Of a stretch of DNA of 27,622 nucleotides, positions 1 through 7,549 are shown piece by piece. The first letter of the stretch is position 1. The number at the start of each line of letters is the position of its first letter. The position numbers and the translations under genes were made by a program. Source of the stretch: a virus; IMG/VR virus record IMGVR_UViG_3300005918_000102, positions 1-27,622 of that record. One strand, given 5' to 3'. The notes below the pieces were generated by a model. That model saw only the letters and a program-made list of their open reading frames with translations. It ran no database searches and was not told where the DNA came from.

Positions 1-1740
1 TTCGTTTTTCTGGTTAATAACAAAGCTCAGGCCCAGTCCATTGGTCTCGCAGTAGTCGTCCAGATCCTGCAGGCCCGTCAGGTCCAGCTCGCTCGAGTCC
101 TGTTCGATTTCGTTCACGCATAAATCGTATACAATTTGCGCGGGCTGCGCGTCCATAATCACGTGCTGAACCGCCCGGTGATAATTGCTGCGCTCGTATC
201 CGATTACCAGCGTGCCGTCCGGACCAGCCTTTACCTTTGCTTCGCCCAGCGTCCCGCTATAACTGTCGTCCGCCCACCAGGTACTGATATCGGTCTCGCG
301 TCTAAATTCCAGGGTATGCCCGTGGTCCTTGTTGTATCCGTATATCCGGATAAACGAACCGCTGCCCGCTGACCGGATCATCACCAGCTCATCGCTGCCC
401 GGTAATGCCACGACCGATCGGGCGTCCACGGATGTCGTGAAAGCCAGCTGTTCTATTTCGGCAAAGGTATCGATGTTCAGGCTATAAAGTTTTTGCGCTA
501 TCTGCTCGCTCACGAATGCAAAGTCGTCCGTGACGGTCAGGCCGCCTCCTGCAGTAAGGGTTCCCGATATATCGAATTCCGTGGGAGTCTCGTTTGTCGC
601 GCCCCACGGAAAACGCAGCACCTTGCAAATCGTGTTGTAATTGCTGTACAGGACATACGTGTATGAGGAGTTGTGGCAGATCGATCCCCGGGTCAGGTTT
701 GAAACGCTGCTCGCAATTTCGGTCTGCGTTACGCCGCGTGTATTCCGGGTGTTGCCATTGTAGTCCGTATAGGTCAGGGCAAGGATATCGCCTTTATAAT
801 TTTGGTTCAGCTGGATCTCCGTCACGAACAGGTCGCTGCCGTTCTTGTAATGCAAAAGATAGAGCGTGCGTTTGTTCCCGGTCTCGATTATGTCAAGGTC
901 AAATATTCCTTGCGAGTACGGACTGGTCTCCAAGTCCAGGGCGTCGAGGTTGATCTGCTTTTTGAGCGTCGTCATGTCCCGATCGTAAATCTTGAGCGAC
1001 GAGCTGCTCAGGCTGTCCCGGCCGACCATCACAACGTCGCCCTCGCTGGTCTTAACCGAAAATCCGTATGCTCCGGTCGTGGCATTCCCCACGCCGGCAA
1101 CATAATTAAATAAATGCGCCGAGTCTCCGGCGTCGCTGTTGTACGGATATCTGTGAGCTTCGGCCTGCACCAGCGGGGCGCTTGCGCTGCCGGTGCCGAG
1201 CGGCAGGTCGTTGAATATCAGGTGCGCCAGCGTCCGGTAATTTACGGGGCTCGTTGTCTGATCGGTCATCACCGTGCTGGCAATCTGGTCCGTCGCTCCG
1301 TCGTAGAATGTTACGCTCGTCCCGCCTTCCCAGTAGAAAAATTCGTTGTTTGTCCACATGCGGGTCATTGCCACGTACGGTCCCCGGCAAAGCCCGAGCG
1401 CTCCGTCCATATAATAATTGTAATCCACGATCTGCTTTTTGCTTCCGGCTCCGCCCATTCCCTTGCCGCCGGTGTCTGCGTATACCGCGTCCTCGGTCAG
1501 TGCGCCTTTCCAAAAATAATTGCCGGCGACTTTTACCGTGCCGTAAACTATCGGAATCGGGATCCCGCTCTGCGCGGTATTAATATTGTACGCCGTGAGC
1601 GGATCCGGCTGCGGCATGTCGTATGGAAAAAGCCAGGCGCCCAATGCCCCGCCGACAACTCCCCCGATCGGTCCGCCGACTTTATAGCCGACGAGGGTCA
1701 GGGCCGTGCGGGCTATTGATTTTTGGGTATTATCGCCCAT
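1..1740 (-). CDS. Tail tip / host-specificity protein (GTA g15 / lambda J-like), 3' end outside window
   Basis: The reading frame is open from ATG at 1740 to the left edge, giving the first 580 residues of a larger protein with no internal stop. I translated it by eye. The start overlaps the end of the peptidase gene by 11 bases and has an AGGA about 11 bases upstream. Residues 20-38 form a Gly-rich hydrophobic stretch (VGGPIGGVVGGALGAWLF). Around residues 58-75 is the segment SGIPIPIVYGTVKVAGNYFW, which resembles the N-terminal region of large phage tail-tip proteins. The middle is beta-rich and may form a propeller-like or repeat domain. As the last gene after the DUF2460, DUF2163 and NlpC/P60 genes, it holds the position of GTA g15 or lambda J, the central tip protein that contacts the host. 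The receptor-binding end would lie outside the window. Family assignment rests on position plus the N-terminal motif. Confidence 0.8.
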   Translation of the reverse strand, partial: MGDNTQKSIARTALTLVGYKVGGPIGGVVGGALGAWLFPYDMPQPDPLTAYNINTAQSGIPIPIVYGTVKVAGNYFWKGALTEDAVYADTGGKGMGGAGSKKQIVDYNYYMDGALGLCRGPYVAMTRMWTNNEFFYWEGGTSVTFYDGATDQIASTVMTDQTTSPVNYRTLAHLIFNDLPLGTGSASAPLVQAEAHRYPYNSDAGDSAHLFNYVAGVGNATTGAYGFSVKTSEGDVVMVGRDSLSSSSLKIYDRDMTTLKKQINLDALDLETSPYSQGIFDLDIIETGNKRTLYLLHYKNGSDLFVTEIQLNQNYKGDILALTYTDYNGNTRNTRGVTQTEIASSVSNLTRGSICHNSSYTYVLYSNYNTICKVLRFPWGATNETPTEFDISGTLTAGGGLTVTDDFAFVSEQIAQKLYSLNIDTFAEIEQLAFTTSVDARSVVALPGSDELVMIRSAGSGSFIRIYGYNKDHGHTLEFRRETDISTWWADDSYSGTLGEAKVKAGPDGTLVIGYERSNYHRAVQHVIMDAQPAQIVYDLCVNEIEQDSSELDLTGLQDLDDYCETNGLGLSFVINQKNE

Positions 1741-2167
1741 TCTCTTTTATCCTGTATACGCAAACCACTTTTGTCCATAACGATCTCAGCGGATGCCTCC
1801 GGACTCGATCCCCGCTTACGGCGTGAATAACCACGTCGCCTTCCATCAAGATTCCCATATGGCAGGGCGTGCCGTTCTGGTCCTTCATTAGAACAACGTC
1901 GTCCTCTTGCCGCTGCTCGATCGGATATCTGTCCGCCCACTTTTCAAGCTCCCGGGTGAATGTCTCGACGTCCAGCTGCTCGCTGTTCGCCAGATTCCAG
2001 TCGCGGCTCAGCTGAAACGGCGGCCGGTAGCCGGGCGGCAGCGCCCCGAACTCTTTGGCGACGGCCGTGGCGAATCGCTCGCAGTCCACGCCCTTGCCTT
2101 TGACTTCACAGGCCCACCGATAGGGCGTGCCCATCCATTCCATTGCTATCTCGCTCATGGATCTCAA
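1730..2167 (-). CDS. NlpC/P60-type cell-wall peptidase of the tail tip (GTA g14 / lambda K-like)
   Basis: This 145-residue protein has the NlpC/P60 cysteine-peptidase layout: the start of the fold GTPYRWACEVKG, a catalytic Cys in GVDC (residue 29), and a His in CHMGI (residue 103) followed by a second His in VIHAVSGDRV. Such tail-tip peptidases cleave peptidoglycan during DNA entry. The Cys motif reads GVDCERF rather than the common GxDCSG, as I recall for GTA-type peptidases. The start at 2167 is a TTG that overlaps the TGA of the previous gene; AGAGGA lies 6 bases before it. An ATG three codons in (2158) has no equally good ribosome site. The gene sits between DUF2163 and the large tip gene, as in GTAs and as K does in lambda. 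Confidence 0.87.
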   Translation of the reverse strand: MRSMSEIAMEWMGTPYRWACEVKGKGVDCERFATAVAKEFGALPPGYRPPFQLSRDWNLANSEQLDVETFTRELEKWADRYPIEQRQEDDVVLMKDQNGTPCHMGILMEGDVVIHAVSGDRVRRHPLRSLWTKVVCVYRIKENGR

Positions 2168-2967
2168 CCGCCGTCCTCTCGAACTGGTATGTCCGGAAAC
2201 CCGAAAAAATTAGCCTCGTTACTAAATCGGGCTTTGCATGTCGCGTATTCTCTTCGGCATTGTGGGTATAGTGCGTAGGTCTCACCGGCCGACGGCACTC
2301 CCGTCAGCTGCTTTAGTATCGTAAATTGTCCGCTCTGGCTGGCCACTACCATCCGGGTTTCGTCGTCCTCGTCCCCGCTCGTTACTTCCAGATATCCAAA
2401 TTGAAAATAATTATCTGCCTCGGTCCTGGCCGAGTCCTGCAGAACGGTCGCCGTGCATCCGGCGTCGAATGTGCCGGTCACCGAATGATCGGCTTTTACC
2501 AGCCCGCACCATTGGTTGTATATCCGGTATTGGCAGCTCGCCTCATAATCGTATTTGGGAACCATCCGATTATAAATATTCAGGTCTGATTTGAATTTGA
2601 TTTGCACGGTCGTGAAATTGAAAGTCACGTCCGCCGCCTTGCCCTTGAAAACCGACCGCCATTTCGTTGTGTCAGTCCGATTCACCCAGTAGACCTGTAT
2701 GATCGCGTTTTTTAATGAGCCGGTTCTCAGGTCTGCCGGTGTTATGTAATCCGAATGCCTGGGCAGAATCACGTCCTTGTTTAACGCCTGCAGGCTGGTC
2801 ATGCGCGGGACCGGCTGGCTGCGCATTGGTATCCGCGTGTAGGTCTGTCCGCCGAATGCAAAGCTCTTTTCCCACTCGTTGAAATAATACACCGTGCCGT
2901 CCGCGAGCGTGATTTTGATCAGCTCGATCAGCTTTAGCGGGGTCTCGGTCGGGTCGATGTCGGTCAT
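2164..2967 (-). CDS. Tail hub protein, DUF2163 / phage BR0599-like (GTA g13, lambda L-like)
   Basis: This 267-residue protein resembles the DUF2163/BR0599 family: N-terminal LIKITLADGTVYYFN region, and a C-terminal signature YPQCRREYATCKARFSN followed by FFGFPDIP. Family members form the tail hub between the distal tail ring and the central tip protein. Five Cys are present (residues 145, 154, 171, 237, 244). The pairs 145/154 and 237/244 have the same spacing (9 and 7) that I recall for the four iron-sulfur ligands in lambda gpL, so a [4Fe-4S] cluster is plausible. The gene overlaps both neighbours by 4 bases or fewer (ATGA with the DUF2460 gene), which points to translational coupling. Function is inferred from family and gene order. 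Confidence 0.87.
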   Translation of the reverse strand: MTDIDPTETPLKLIELIKITLADGTVYYFNEWEKSFAFGGQTYTRIPMRSQPVPRMTSLQALNKDVILPRHSDYITPADLRTGSLKNAIIQVYWVNRTDTTKWRSVFKGKAADVTFNFTTVQIKFKSDLNIYNRMVPKYDYEASCQYRIYNQWCGLVKADHSVTGTFDAGCTATVLQDSARTEADNYFQFGYLEVTSGDEDDETRMVVASQSGQFTILKQLTGVPSAGETYALYPQCRREYATCKARFSNEANFFGFPDIPVREDGG

Positions 2968-3560
2968 ACGTCTATCAGTTCCTCTTCCAGCTGCACGCCG
3001 TCGACATTGAAAATATTATAATCGTCCTCCGTGAACGGCAGGGTGTCCTCTGAAAAAAATACGCGGCGGTAAAATTCGCAGGTAACGGTCACCGCCCCGG
3101 CCGGTTCTTTTCCGGCCTTAAAGATAACGCGCCCGTCATCGACGTACGTGATGTCGTAATCCACGCCCTCGGTCTGAGTCACTCCAGCGTCCTTGACGGT
3201 CAGCGTCCCGCTCTTGATGTTCCAGCGGCTGAAGTCGTTCTCCGTAATCTGGAACGTGGTTTCGCTTCCGTCGCCCGTGCCTATGTTCTCGTCCGTCAGT
3301 TCAAAGAAACGAGGATCCTTAAACAGAAAGGTGTCGACGCTTCCGTATCGGGCATCAAAAAAATCCATCAGGCTCGTGAAATCCGTGAGCGTCAGAACGT
3401 TGAAATTCATTCGATAAAACTTCTTGTCGTGGTCGCTATTCTGGAAAACTTTGCGCGTCCCGGCCTCGCTCCGGACTATGGTATTCCGGAACGCCGGGAT
3501 CCGCTCAAGCGGGTATGCCCATGTCGCGCTCACCTCGTCATTAAAAACCAGATTGCTCAT
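2964..3560 (-). CDS. Distal tail protein, DUF2460 family (GTA g12, lambda M-like)
   Basis: This 198-residue protein carries the DUF2460 signature: the segment SLMDFFDARYGSVDTFLFKDP (residues about 82-102) followed by FELTDENIGTGDGSETTFQ. Proteins of this family form the distal tail ring at the end of the tail tube and connect it to the hub. The C-terminal half is beta-rich and ends in a run of acidic residues. The gene starts with an ATGA overlap on the tape measure stop and ends with the same overlap onto DUF2163. Identification rests on the motif and on the fixed order tape measure, DUF2460, DUF2163, peptidase, tip protein. Confidence 0.87.
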   Translation of the reverse strand: MSNLVFNDEVSATWAYPLERIPAFRNTIVRSEAGTRKVFQNSDHDKKFYRMNFNVLTLTDFTSLMDFFDARYGSVDTFLFKDPRFFELTDENIGTGDGSETTFQITENDFSRWNIKSGTLTVKDAGVTQTEGVDYDITYVDDGRVIFKAGKEPAGAVTVTCEFYRRVFFSEDTLPFTEDDYNIFNVDGVQLEEELIDV

Positions 3561-5737
3561 CCTCTATATCCCCTTACGCCATCGCGCCGGATGCCGCCCA
3601 TTGCCCCGACTATCGCGTCCTGATTTCTTTGCAGAAAATCATAAAAACTCGTGGGGTCCATTGCGCTGATATAATTGTTTGTCGTCGGCCCCGCTGCTTT
3701 GCCGCCGCCGCCTTCGCGGATCATCTGGTACAGGTTCTGCTGATCCCGGCCGGTCAATACGATCTCGCCCTTGGTCAGCATCTTCGGCACCAGATCACGG
3801 CCCGCCCGGCCGCCGACCGGTCCGCCGAATGCCAGCCCTTCCATTTCTCCCGTCGCCGGATTAAACCCCATGTCGCCCGTTCCAGCTGCGGCCGCCGGGC
3901 CCGGTGCAAATGCGGCTATCAATTTCAATGATGCCTGCTGCGCGATTATCTGATTGATTGCCGAGCTAAAACTCCGGAACATATCCTCCAGGTTTGCCAG
4001 CTCGCCCTCCATCACGTCAAAGAAAACCGTTTGAACCGTATCGGCCGCGGCCTTCCATATATCCATCATCACGCCGCCCGCTTTTTTGTATTCCTCAAGC
4101 ATTTCCTGAAAGCGTTCCTTGATGGTCAGCACTTTTTCGGCGTTGAAATTCCAGCTGTCGTTTAGTTCTTGCATCGCGCTATTTGTATCGCCCAGCGTCG
4201 CGTTCAATCCCTTGACGTTTGTGTCGGTATCGGTCACCGTCTTGTCCGGTGCTTTTTCGCCGGGTTTTCCGTTAAATAAATCCGCGAACGAAAAATCGGC
4301 CTCTCCGCTCAATAGCTTTTTCAGGTTGTTTATCTGATCAAACTTTGCCTGTGCTGATGCCTGCAGTTTTTCTTGATATACCAGTTGGTTCTTGAGCGCC
4401 GCGACCTCTTCCTTCCGCAGCGAGATCGATTCGGCCTGCTCTCTTGCAATAATTTTCCTCAGTTCGGCCGCTCGCTCGGTCAGTCCCATTTTGTCAAGAT
4501 AGTCCAGCTCGCTTTGATATGCGGGATCCACAGAGCTACCGACTCCGCCCTCGAGCTTTGCCCGGGTCGAGCTTATGTCCTGATTGATTTTAATCAATGC
4601 CTTATGCGTCCGGCTGGCCTCGTCCTCGACCGAGTCCGCCAGTCCCAGCGCAGCCAAGCCCTGGAAGAGCTTGCCCATCAACTGGAAAAGTTTCTGAAAA
4701 GCCATCGACATCGAACTCACCATATTCATAACCGTCTGAGCGATTGCCGGTAGGTTTGCAATTATTGTTCCGGCCGTGTCCGCCCAGCGCTGCACGTTAT
4801 CAATCCAGTCGTCCAGCAATTCGTTGATTTTGCCGGTGGCTATCATCTCGTTGAATTTCTTTCGGAACGAAGCCACGACGTTGCCTATGATTTCCCCTAT
4901 GCGCTTTATCCGGCTCACCACATCCTCGCTGCGCAAAAAGTCCCGGATGTCCTCGCCCACTTTTTTCACTTCCTCAAAGATTCCGGCGTTTGCGATTTCG
5001 AGTTTGATAATTGTCAAACTATCAGATATCATGGACTGGATTCCCGTCCAGGTTGTGGCCAGTTTTTTGCTCATTCCGGCAATCCCGAACTGGGGGTCCG
5101 TCAACATCCGCGCCACGGCCTTCTGGAATTCCGGCAGGCTCAATTTGGTTATGTCGTCGATCCCCATCTTGGTCTGCATAATGCCCTTGAAGATCGCGCC
5201 CGGGCCTCGTGTCAGAAAGTTTCCCTGCCTCCATGCGCGTCCCATCACTGTGGCCATCATGTCCATTGATACGCCCGCTGCGGCCGCCGCGTCCGCCACG
5301 CCTACGATCGCCTCCTCCACGTCCTCGCCCAGCACACCGAAGGCCTGAAGCCGTTTGGCGGAGCCCGCTATCTCGTCAATCGTAAACGGGATTTTCTTGG
5401 CAATATCCCATAGCTGACTGAATACCCGGTCGCCCGCTTCGGCGCTGCCCTTGAGCGTCTGGATCTGAATGCGCAGCTTCTCAAAGTTATCGGCCGTCTG
5501 GACCGCGCTCTTCGCCAGGTTCACGGTCATGTCGATCATTTTCTTTGTCGCGTATACGCCCGCGCCCAGCACTGCGGCCTCAAATGCAAAAACCGCCATC
5601 TCGCCTTTTTTGAAGATTTCCTTTAGCAGGTTGCCGCTTTTTTTTGCCCGCTTATTCATTGAGTCAAATGCCGCGCGGGTCTCGTCGATTGCCCGCAGGA
5701 TTATCACCATTTGTTGTTCGTCAATTTTAACGCCCAT
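3557..5737 (-). CDS. Tail tape measure protein
   Basis: The protein has 726 residues. After a short start (VKIDEQQMVIILRAIDETRAAF) it shows a Gly/Ala-rich hydrophobic segment (about residues 48-68), then a TP901-type core with long helices, including KLRIQIQTLKGSAEAGDRVF and the IPFTIDEIAGSAKRLQAFGV region. Coiled-coil rich sequence follows. The C-terminal part contains GLAFGGPVGGRAGRDLVPKM and TKGEIVLTGRDQQN, common at the end of tape measure proteins. Tape length sets tail length; using the usual rule of about 0.15 nm per residue this predicts a tail near 110 nm. The ATG overlaps the TAA of the frameshifted chaperone (TAATG), so translation is probably coupled. Confidence 0.95.
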   Translation of the reverse strand: MGVKIDEQQMVIILRAIDETRAAFDSMNKRAKKSGNLLKEIFKKGEMAVFAFEAAVLGAGVYATKKMIDMTVNLAKSAVQTADNFEKLRIQIQTLKGSAEAGDRVFSQLWDIAKKIPFTIDEIAGSAKRLQAFGVLGEDVEEAIVGVADAAAAAGVSMDMMATVMGRAWRQGNFLTRGPGAIFKGIMQTKMGIDDITKLSLPEFQKAVARMLTDPQFGIAGMSKKLATTWTGIQSMISDSLTIIKLEIANAGIFEEVKKVGEDIRDFLRSEDVVSRIKRIGEIIGNVVASFRKKFNEMIATGKINELLDDWIDNVQRWADTAGTIIANLPAIAQTVMNMVSSMSMAFQKLFQLMGKLFQGLAALGLADSVEDEASRTHKALIKINQDISSTRAKLEGGVGSSVDPAYQSELDYLDKMGLTERAAELRKIIAREQAESISLRKEEVAALKNQLVYQEKLQASAQAKFDQINNLKKLLSGEADFSFADLFNGKPGEKAPDKTVTDTDTNVKGLNATLGDTNSAMQELNDSWNFNAEKVLTIKERFQEMLEEYKKAGGVMMDIWKAAADTVQTVFFDVMEGELANLEDMFRSFSSAINQIIAQQASLKLIAAFAPGPAAAAGTGDMGFNPATGEMEGLAFGGPVGGRAGRDLVPKMLTKGEIVLTGRDQQNLYQMIREGGGGKAAGPTTNNYISAMDPTSFYDFLQRNQDAIVGAMGGIRRDGVRGYRG

Positions 5738-6506
5738 TATCGGCCTCCCTTATCCTTCGCCATCTGCTCCATGACCTCGGCCCTAATTGCTGCCACGGTA
5801 TTCATGCGCGACATCAGCCATTTTGGTTGATCGAATATTCCGCCGGGGAGCGGTAAAAATCCCCGCGAGTAATGCGAATAGATTTCCAGCAGCCACCACG
5901 TTTCTTCCGTGATGATCGAAATGGGGCAGCGGTATGATCGCTCTCCCGTTTTTTTGTCCGTGAAAACCGGTGCCGGTGCGTTCTCTATACATCCGCGCTT
6001 CTCCCGTGTAGCCCTTGCCTTTTTGATCTCGTATTCGGCATCGCTGCGAGGCTGGCATTGGGCACATGTCCAGCCTTTGGCGAGAAACGATACCGCTATT
6101 TCGAGTTTTTTGCCGTCTCCGGGGGGGTTGTAGAGCGCATGATCGCATCGGCCACAATTTCAACCGCCAAGAACATATTGACCCGGTTCCAGTAGTCCGC
6201 TCCGGGCCCGGACTTCAGTTCGCCGTTTTCGTCCTGGAAGTTTCGCACTTCGATTATATGGTCCTTCAGAAAATCTCTGATTACGCACATCGCCCTTTTG
6301 CCGTCAGGCCCGAGAATGGTTGCCGCCAGTTCCTTGCTCTGCGCCCCAGTGGTATTGCCTGCCGGTTGCATCAGCTGGAAAGCGGAAAAAACCGGCATAT
6401 AAACATCTATGTCCAGCGGCTTCATATCAAATTCGGTCTGTTTGTCCCCCGTGTCGGCAGCGGAGATAAAAACGTATTTTGTAAGCGACATCATTTTCAC
6501 GGCCAT
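5737..6506 (-). CDS. Tail assembly chaperone, long form by -1 frameshift (gpGT-like)
   Basis: A -1 shift at 6111-6105 (A AAA AAC) joins the first 134 residues of the short chaperone to 122 residues encoded in the -1 frame, giving about 256 residues and ending at TAA 5739-5737, which overlaps the tape measure ATG (TAATG). The extension is coding-like: I see LEIAVSFLAKGWTCAQC at its start and WWLLEIYSHYSRGFLPLPGG then IFDQPKW near its end. The -1 frame has a TGA just upstream (near 6150) and no ATG until the last 30 codons, so it can hardly be made except by frameshifting. The extension has four Cys (about residues 148, 151, 173 and 194) that may bind metal. In lambda-like phages the T part recruits the tube protein and the G part holds the tape measure. 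Confidence 0.8.
6096..6506 (-). CDS. Tail assembly chaperone, short form (gpG-like)
   Basis: This 136-residue protein lies directly between the tail tube and tape measure genes, the position of lambda G. It is preceded by a strong ribosome site (AGGAAGG, about 9 bases before ATG). The sequence has no strong motif; it is mixed alpha/beta with FSAFQLMQPAG near the middle and a Pro/Lys end (TTPPETAKNSK). The last codons contain the heptamer A AAA AAC in the zero frame, followed two codons later by TAG. Chaperones of this kind coat the tape measure before the tube polymerises and are not part of the finished virion. Identification is from position and the frameshift structure rather than sequence similarity. 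Confidence 0.8.
   Translation of the reverse strand: MAVKMMSLTKYVFISAADTGDKQTEFDMKPLDIDVYMPVFSAFQLMQPAGNTTGAQSKELAATILGPDGKRAMCVIRDFLKDHIIEVRNFQDENGELKSGPGADYWNRVNMFLAVEIVADAIMRSTTPPETAKNSK
6105..6111 (-). promoter_or_regulatory. Programmed -1 ribosomal frameshift site (A AAA AAC)
   Basis: Read on the minus strand, codons GCA AAA AAC contain the canonical X XXY YYZ heptamer A AAA AAC in the zero frame. The zero-frame stop TAG follows two codons later. Shifting back one base opens a 122-codon frame ending exactly at the tape measure start. A second slippery stretch, C CCC CCG (seven C at 6121-6127), lies five codons upstream and is a possible alternative. I did not identify a downstream stimulatory structure. 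Confidence 0.75.
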
Positions 6507-6543
6507 TGTTTTTCCTTCCTAAAAATGCGGGGGGGTTTCTCTC

Positions 6544-6573
6544 TTTAAACCCAGTAGAACCCGCTGGTTGCAG
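6544..6573 (-). promoter_or_regulatory. Putative tail-operon promoter
   Basis: On the minus strand, CTGCAA (6573-6568, 3/6 to the sigma70 -35) is followed after 18 bases by TTTAAA (6549-6544, 4/6 to the -10). The predicted start near 6537 gives a leader of about 30 bases before the chaperone ATG at 6506. The weak -35 would need an activator; the 17-base Fis-like palindrome lies six bases upstream of it. The same arrangement is seen before the portal gene. This is by-eye pattern matching. Confidence 0.35.
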
Positions 6574-6578
6574 TATGG

Positions 6579-6595
6579 AGTTTAGTAATTAAACT
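6579..6595 (-). repeat. Fis-like palindromic site, copy 2
   Basis: The minus-strand sequence is AGTTTAATTACTAAACT, an interrupted palindrome (AGTTTA / TAAACT, 5-base centre), identical over 17 bases to 15961-15977. Its inner 15 bases fit the Fis pattern G-N2-YR-N5-(A+T-rich)-YR-N2-C. It lies 6 bases after the stop of the tail tube gene and about 50 bases upstream of the predicted start of the tail chaperone operon. Confidence 0.6.
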
Positions 6596-6601
6596 CTCGT
6601 T

Positions 6602-7528
6602 TTAGAGCATTCGGAACTTGAATTCGTCGTCGTCTCCGGTCAGCTCGGCTTCAATGTTGAATATGTTTATGCCGTCCCGGGTGTCCGGATTCACGGCCGT
6701 CAGCTGCGCGGCCGGCAGGCGGACTTTCACCTGGTTCCCGCTAACGCTGCCGATAGTGAATACCGTGGCAAATTCCGTGCTGGCCTTAAACAGGGTATAA
6801 AAGTTATTGGTCGCCAGCAGCACCGCCTCCGGATCCACACCGAACGTTCCTTCCCGCTTTGTGATCCGCAGGCCGTACAGTCCCTCGTCGCTATTCAGGT
6901 CCGGCACGCGGCTGATAACGTTCCCCAAATTGACGTTGATCGCCGAGGCCCGGGCTGCGTAGTCGTTGATCGTGAAAGTCATGCTTTCACAGATCGGCGG
7001 CAGCTCGTTGTTTGTGAATGTGGGCGTGGGCAGCGCCTGGTCCGACGGGTCATTGTACTTGCCCTGGAATTCAAAACTCAGTTTGGCAAATTCACCGGCC
7101 ACAACCGCCAGCTGGACATTGCCGACGCCGCCGGTCAGTTTGTATTCGATGCCGTCAAAATTGCATTCCATTGTCACGCTTCGGTCATTGGTCGCGTCGC
7201 TGACCGGGCTGTATTCTGCGTAGGTCGCGGTATAGTCAACCGTCAATCCGCAGGCGAGCATAATGGCATTGAATTCAGCGGGATCCGCAGCCGACGGAAC
7301 GCTGCCGTCTCCGCGTATGTCCACGTCGAATGTCACGGTATAAATGGTCTGGCCGATCCGGACTCCCGACGGGCTCTTGGTCCCCCGGTAATTATTCCGC
7401 TTCAGCGCATTGCCGCCCGGCACCACCCGCAGGTTGCTGATCAGAATGGCATCGGTCGGTCCGGGCGTGGCGTCCGTCCCGTAGCTGCTTTCGTTTGCCG
7501 CAACTAATACTGTGTTCTCTTCGTACAT
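6602..7528 (-). CDS. Major tail tube protein
   Basis: This 308-residue, beta-rich, acidic protein begins with MYEENTVLVAANESSYGTDA followed by a Pro/Thr stretch and ILISNLRVVPGG, the start typical of phage tail tube subunits. It contains the pattern TVTFDVDIRGDG, and ends with a beta-rich domain (NIFNIEAELTGDDDEF). Tube subunits stack as hexamers around the tape measure. It lies between the tail terminator-like gene and the chaperone genes, the usual place. AGGAG sits 7 bases upstream of the ATG in a 21-base gap. Confidence 0.87.
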   Translation of the reverse strand: MYEENTVLVAANESSYGTDATPGPTDAILISNLRVVPGGNALKRNNYRGTKSPSGVRIGQTIYTVTFDVDIRGDGSVPSAADPAEFNAIMLACGLTVDYTATYAEYSPVSDATNDRSVTMECNFDGIEYKLTGGVGNVQLAVVAGEFAKLSFEFQGKYNDPSDQALPTPTFTNNELPPICESMTFTINDYAARASAINVNLGNVISRVPDLNSDEGLYGLRITKREGTFGVDPEAVLLATNNFYTLFKASTEFATVFTIGSVSGNQVKVRLPAAQLTAVNPDTRDGINIFNIEAELTGDDDEFKFRML

Positions 7529-7549
7529 GGTTAGCTCCTATTCAAATTT

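Noticed and set aside
594-1719. Several plus-strand ORFs over the left end
   Set aside because: All lie antisense to the 580-codon open tail tip frame that runs off the left edge; sequence is Arg/Cys/Ser-rich with no motif.
5783-6163. Minus-strand 126-codon ORF between chaperone and tape measure
   Set aside because: Its frame gives Arg/Pro-rich, motif-free protein; the -1 frame instead gives a sensible gpT-like extension ending exactly at the tape measure start.
6507-6570. Hairpins before the chaperone gene (GGGTTT/AAACCC and AACCAG/CTGGGTT)
   Set aside because: Short, imperfect stems without a clean T run; could not separate from chance.
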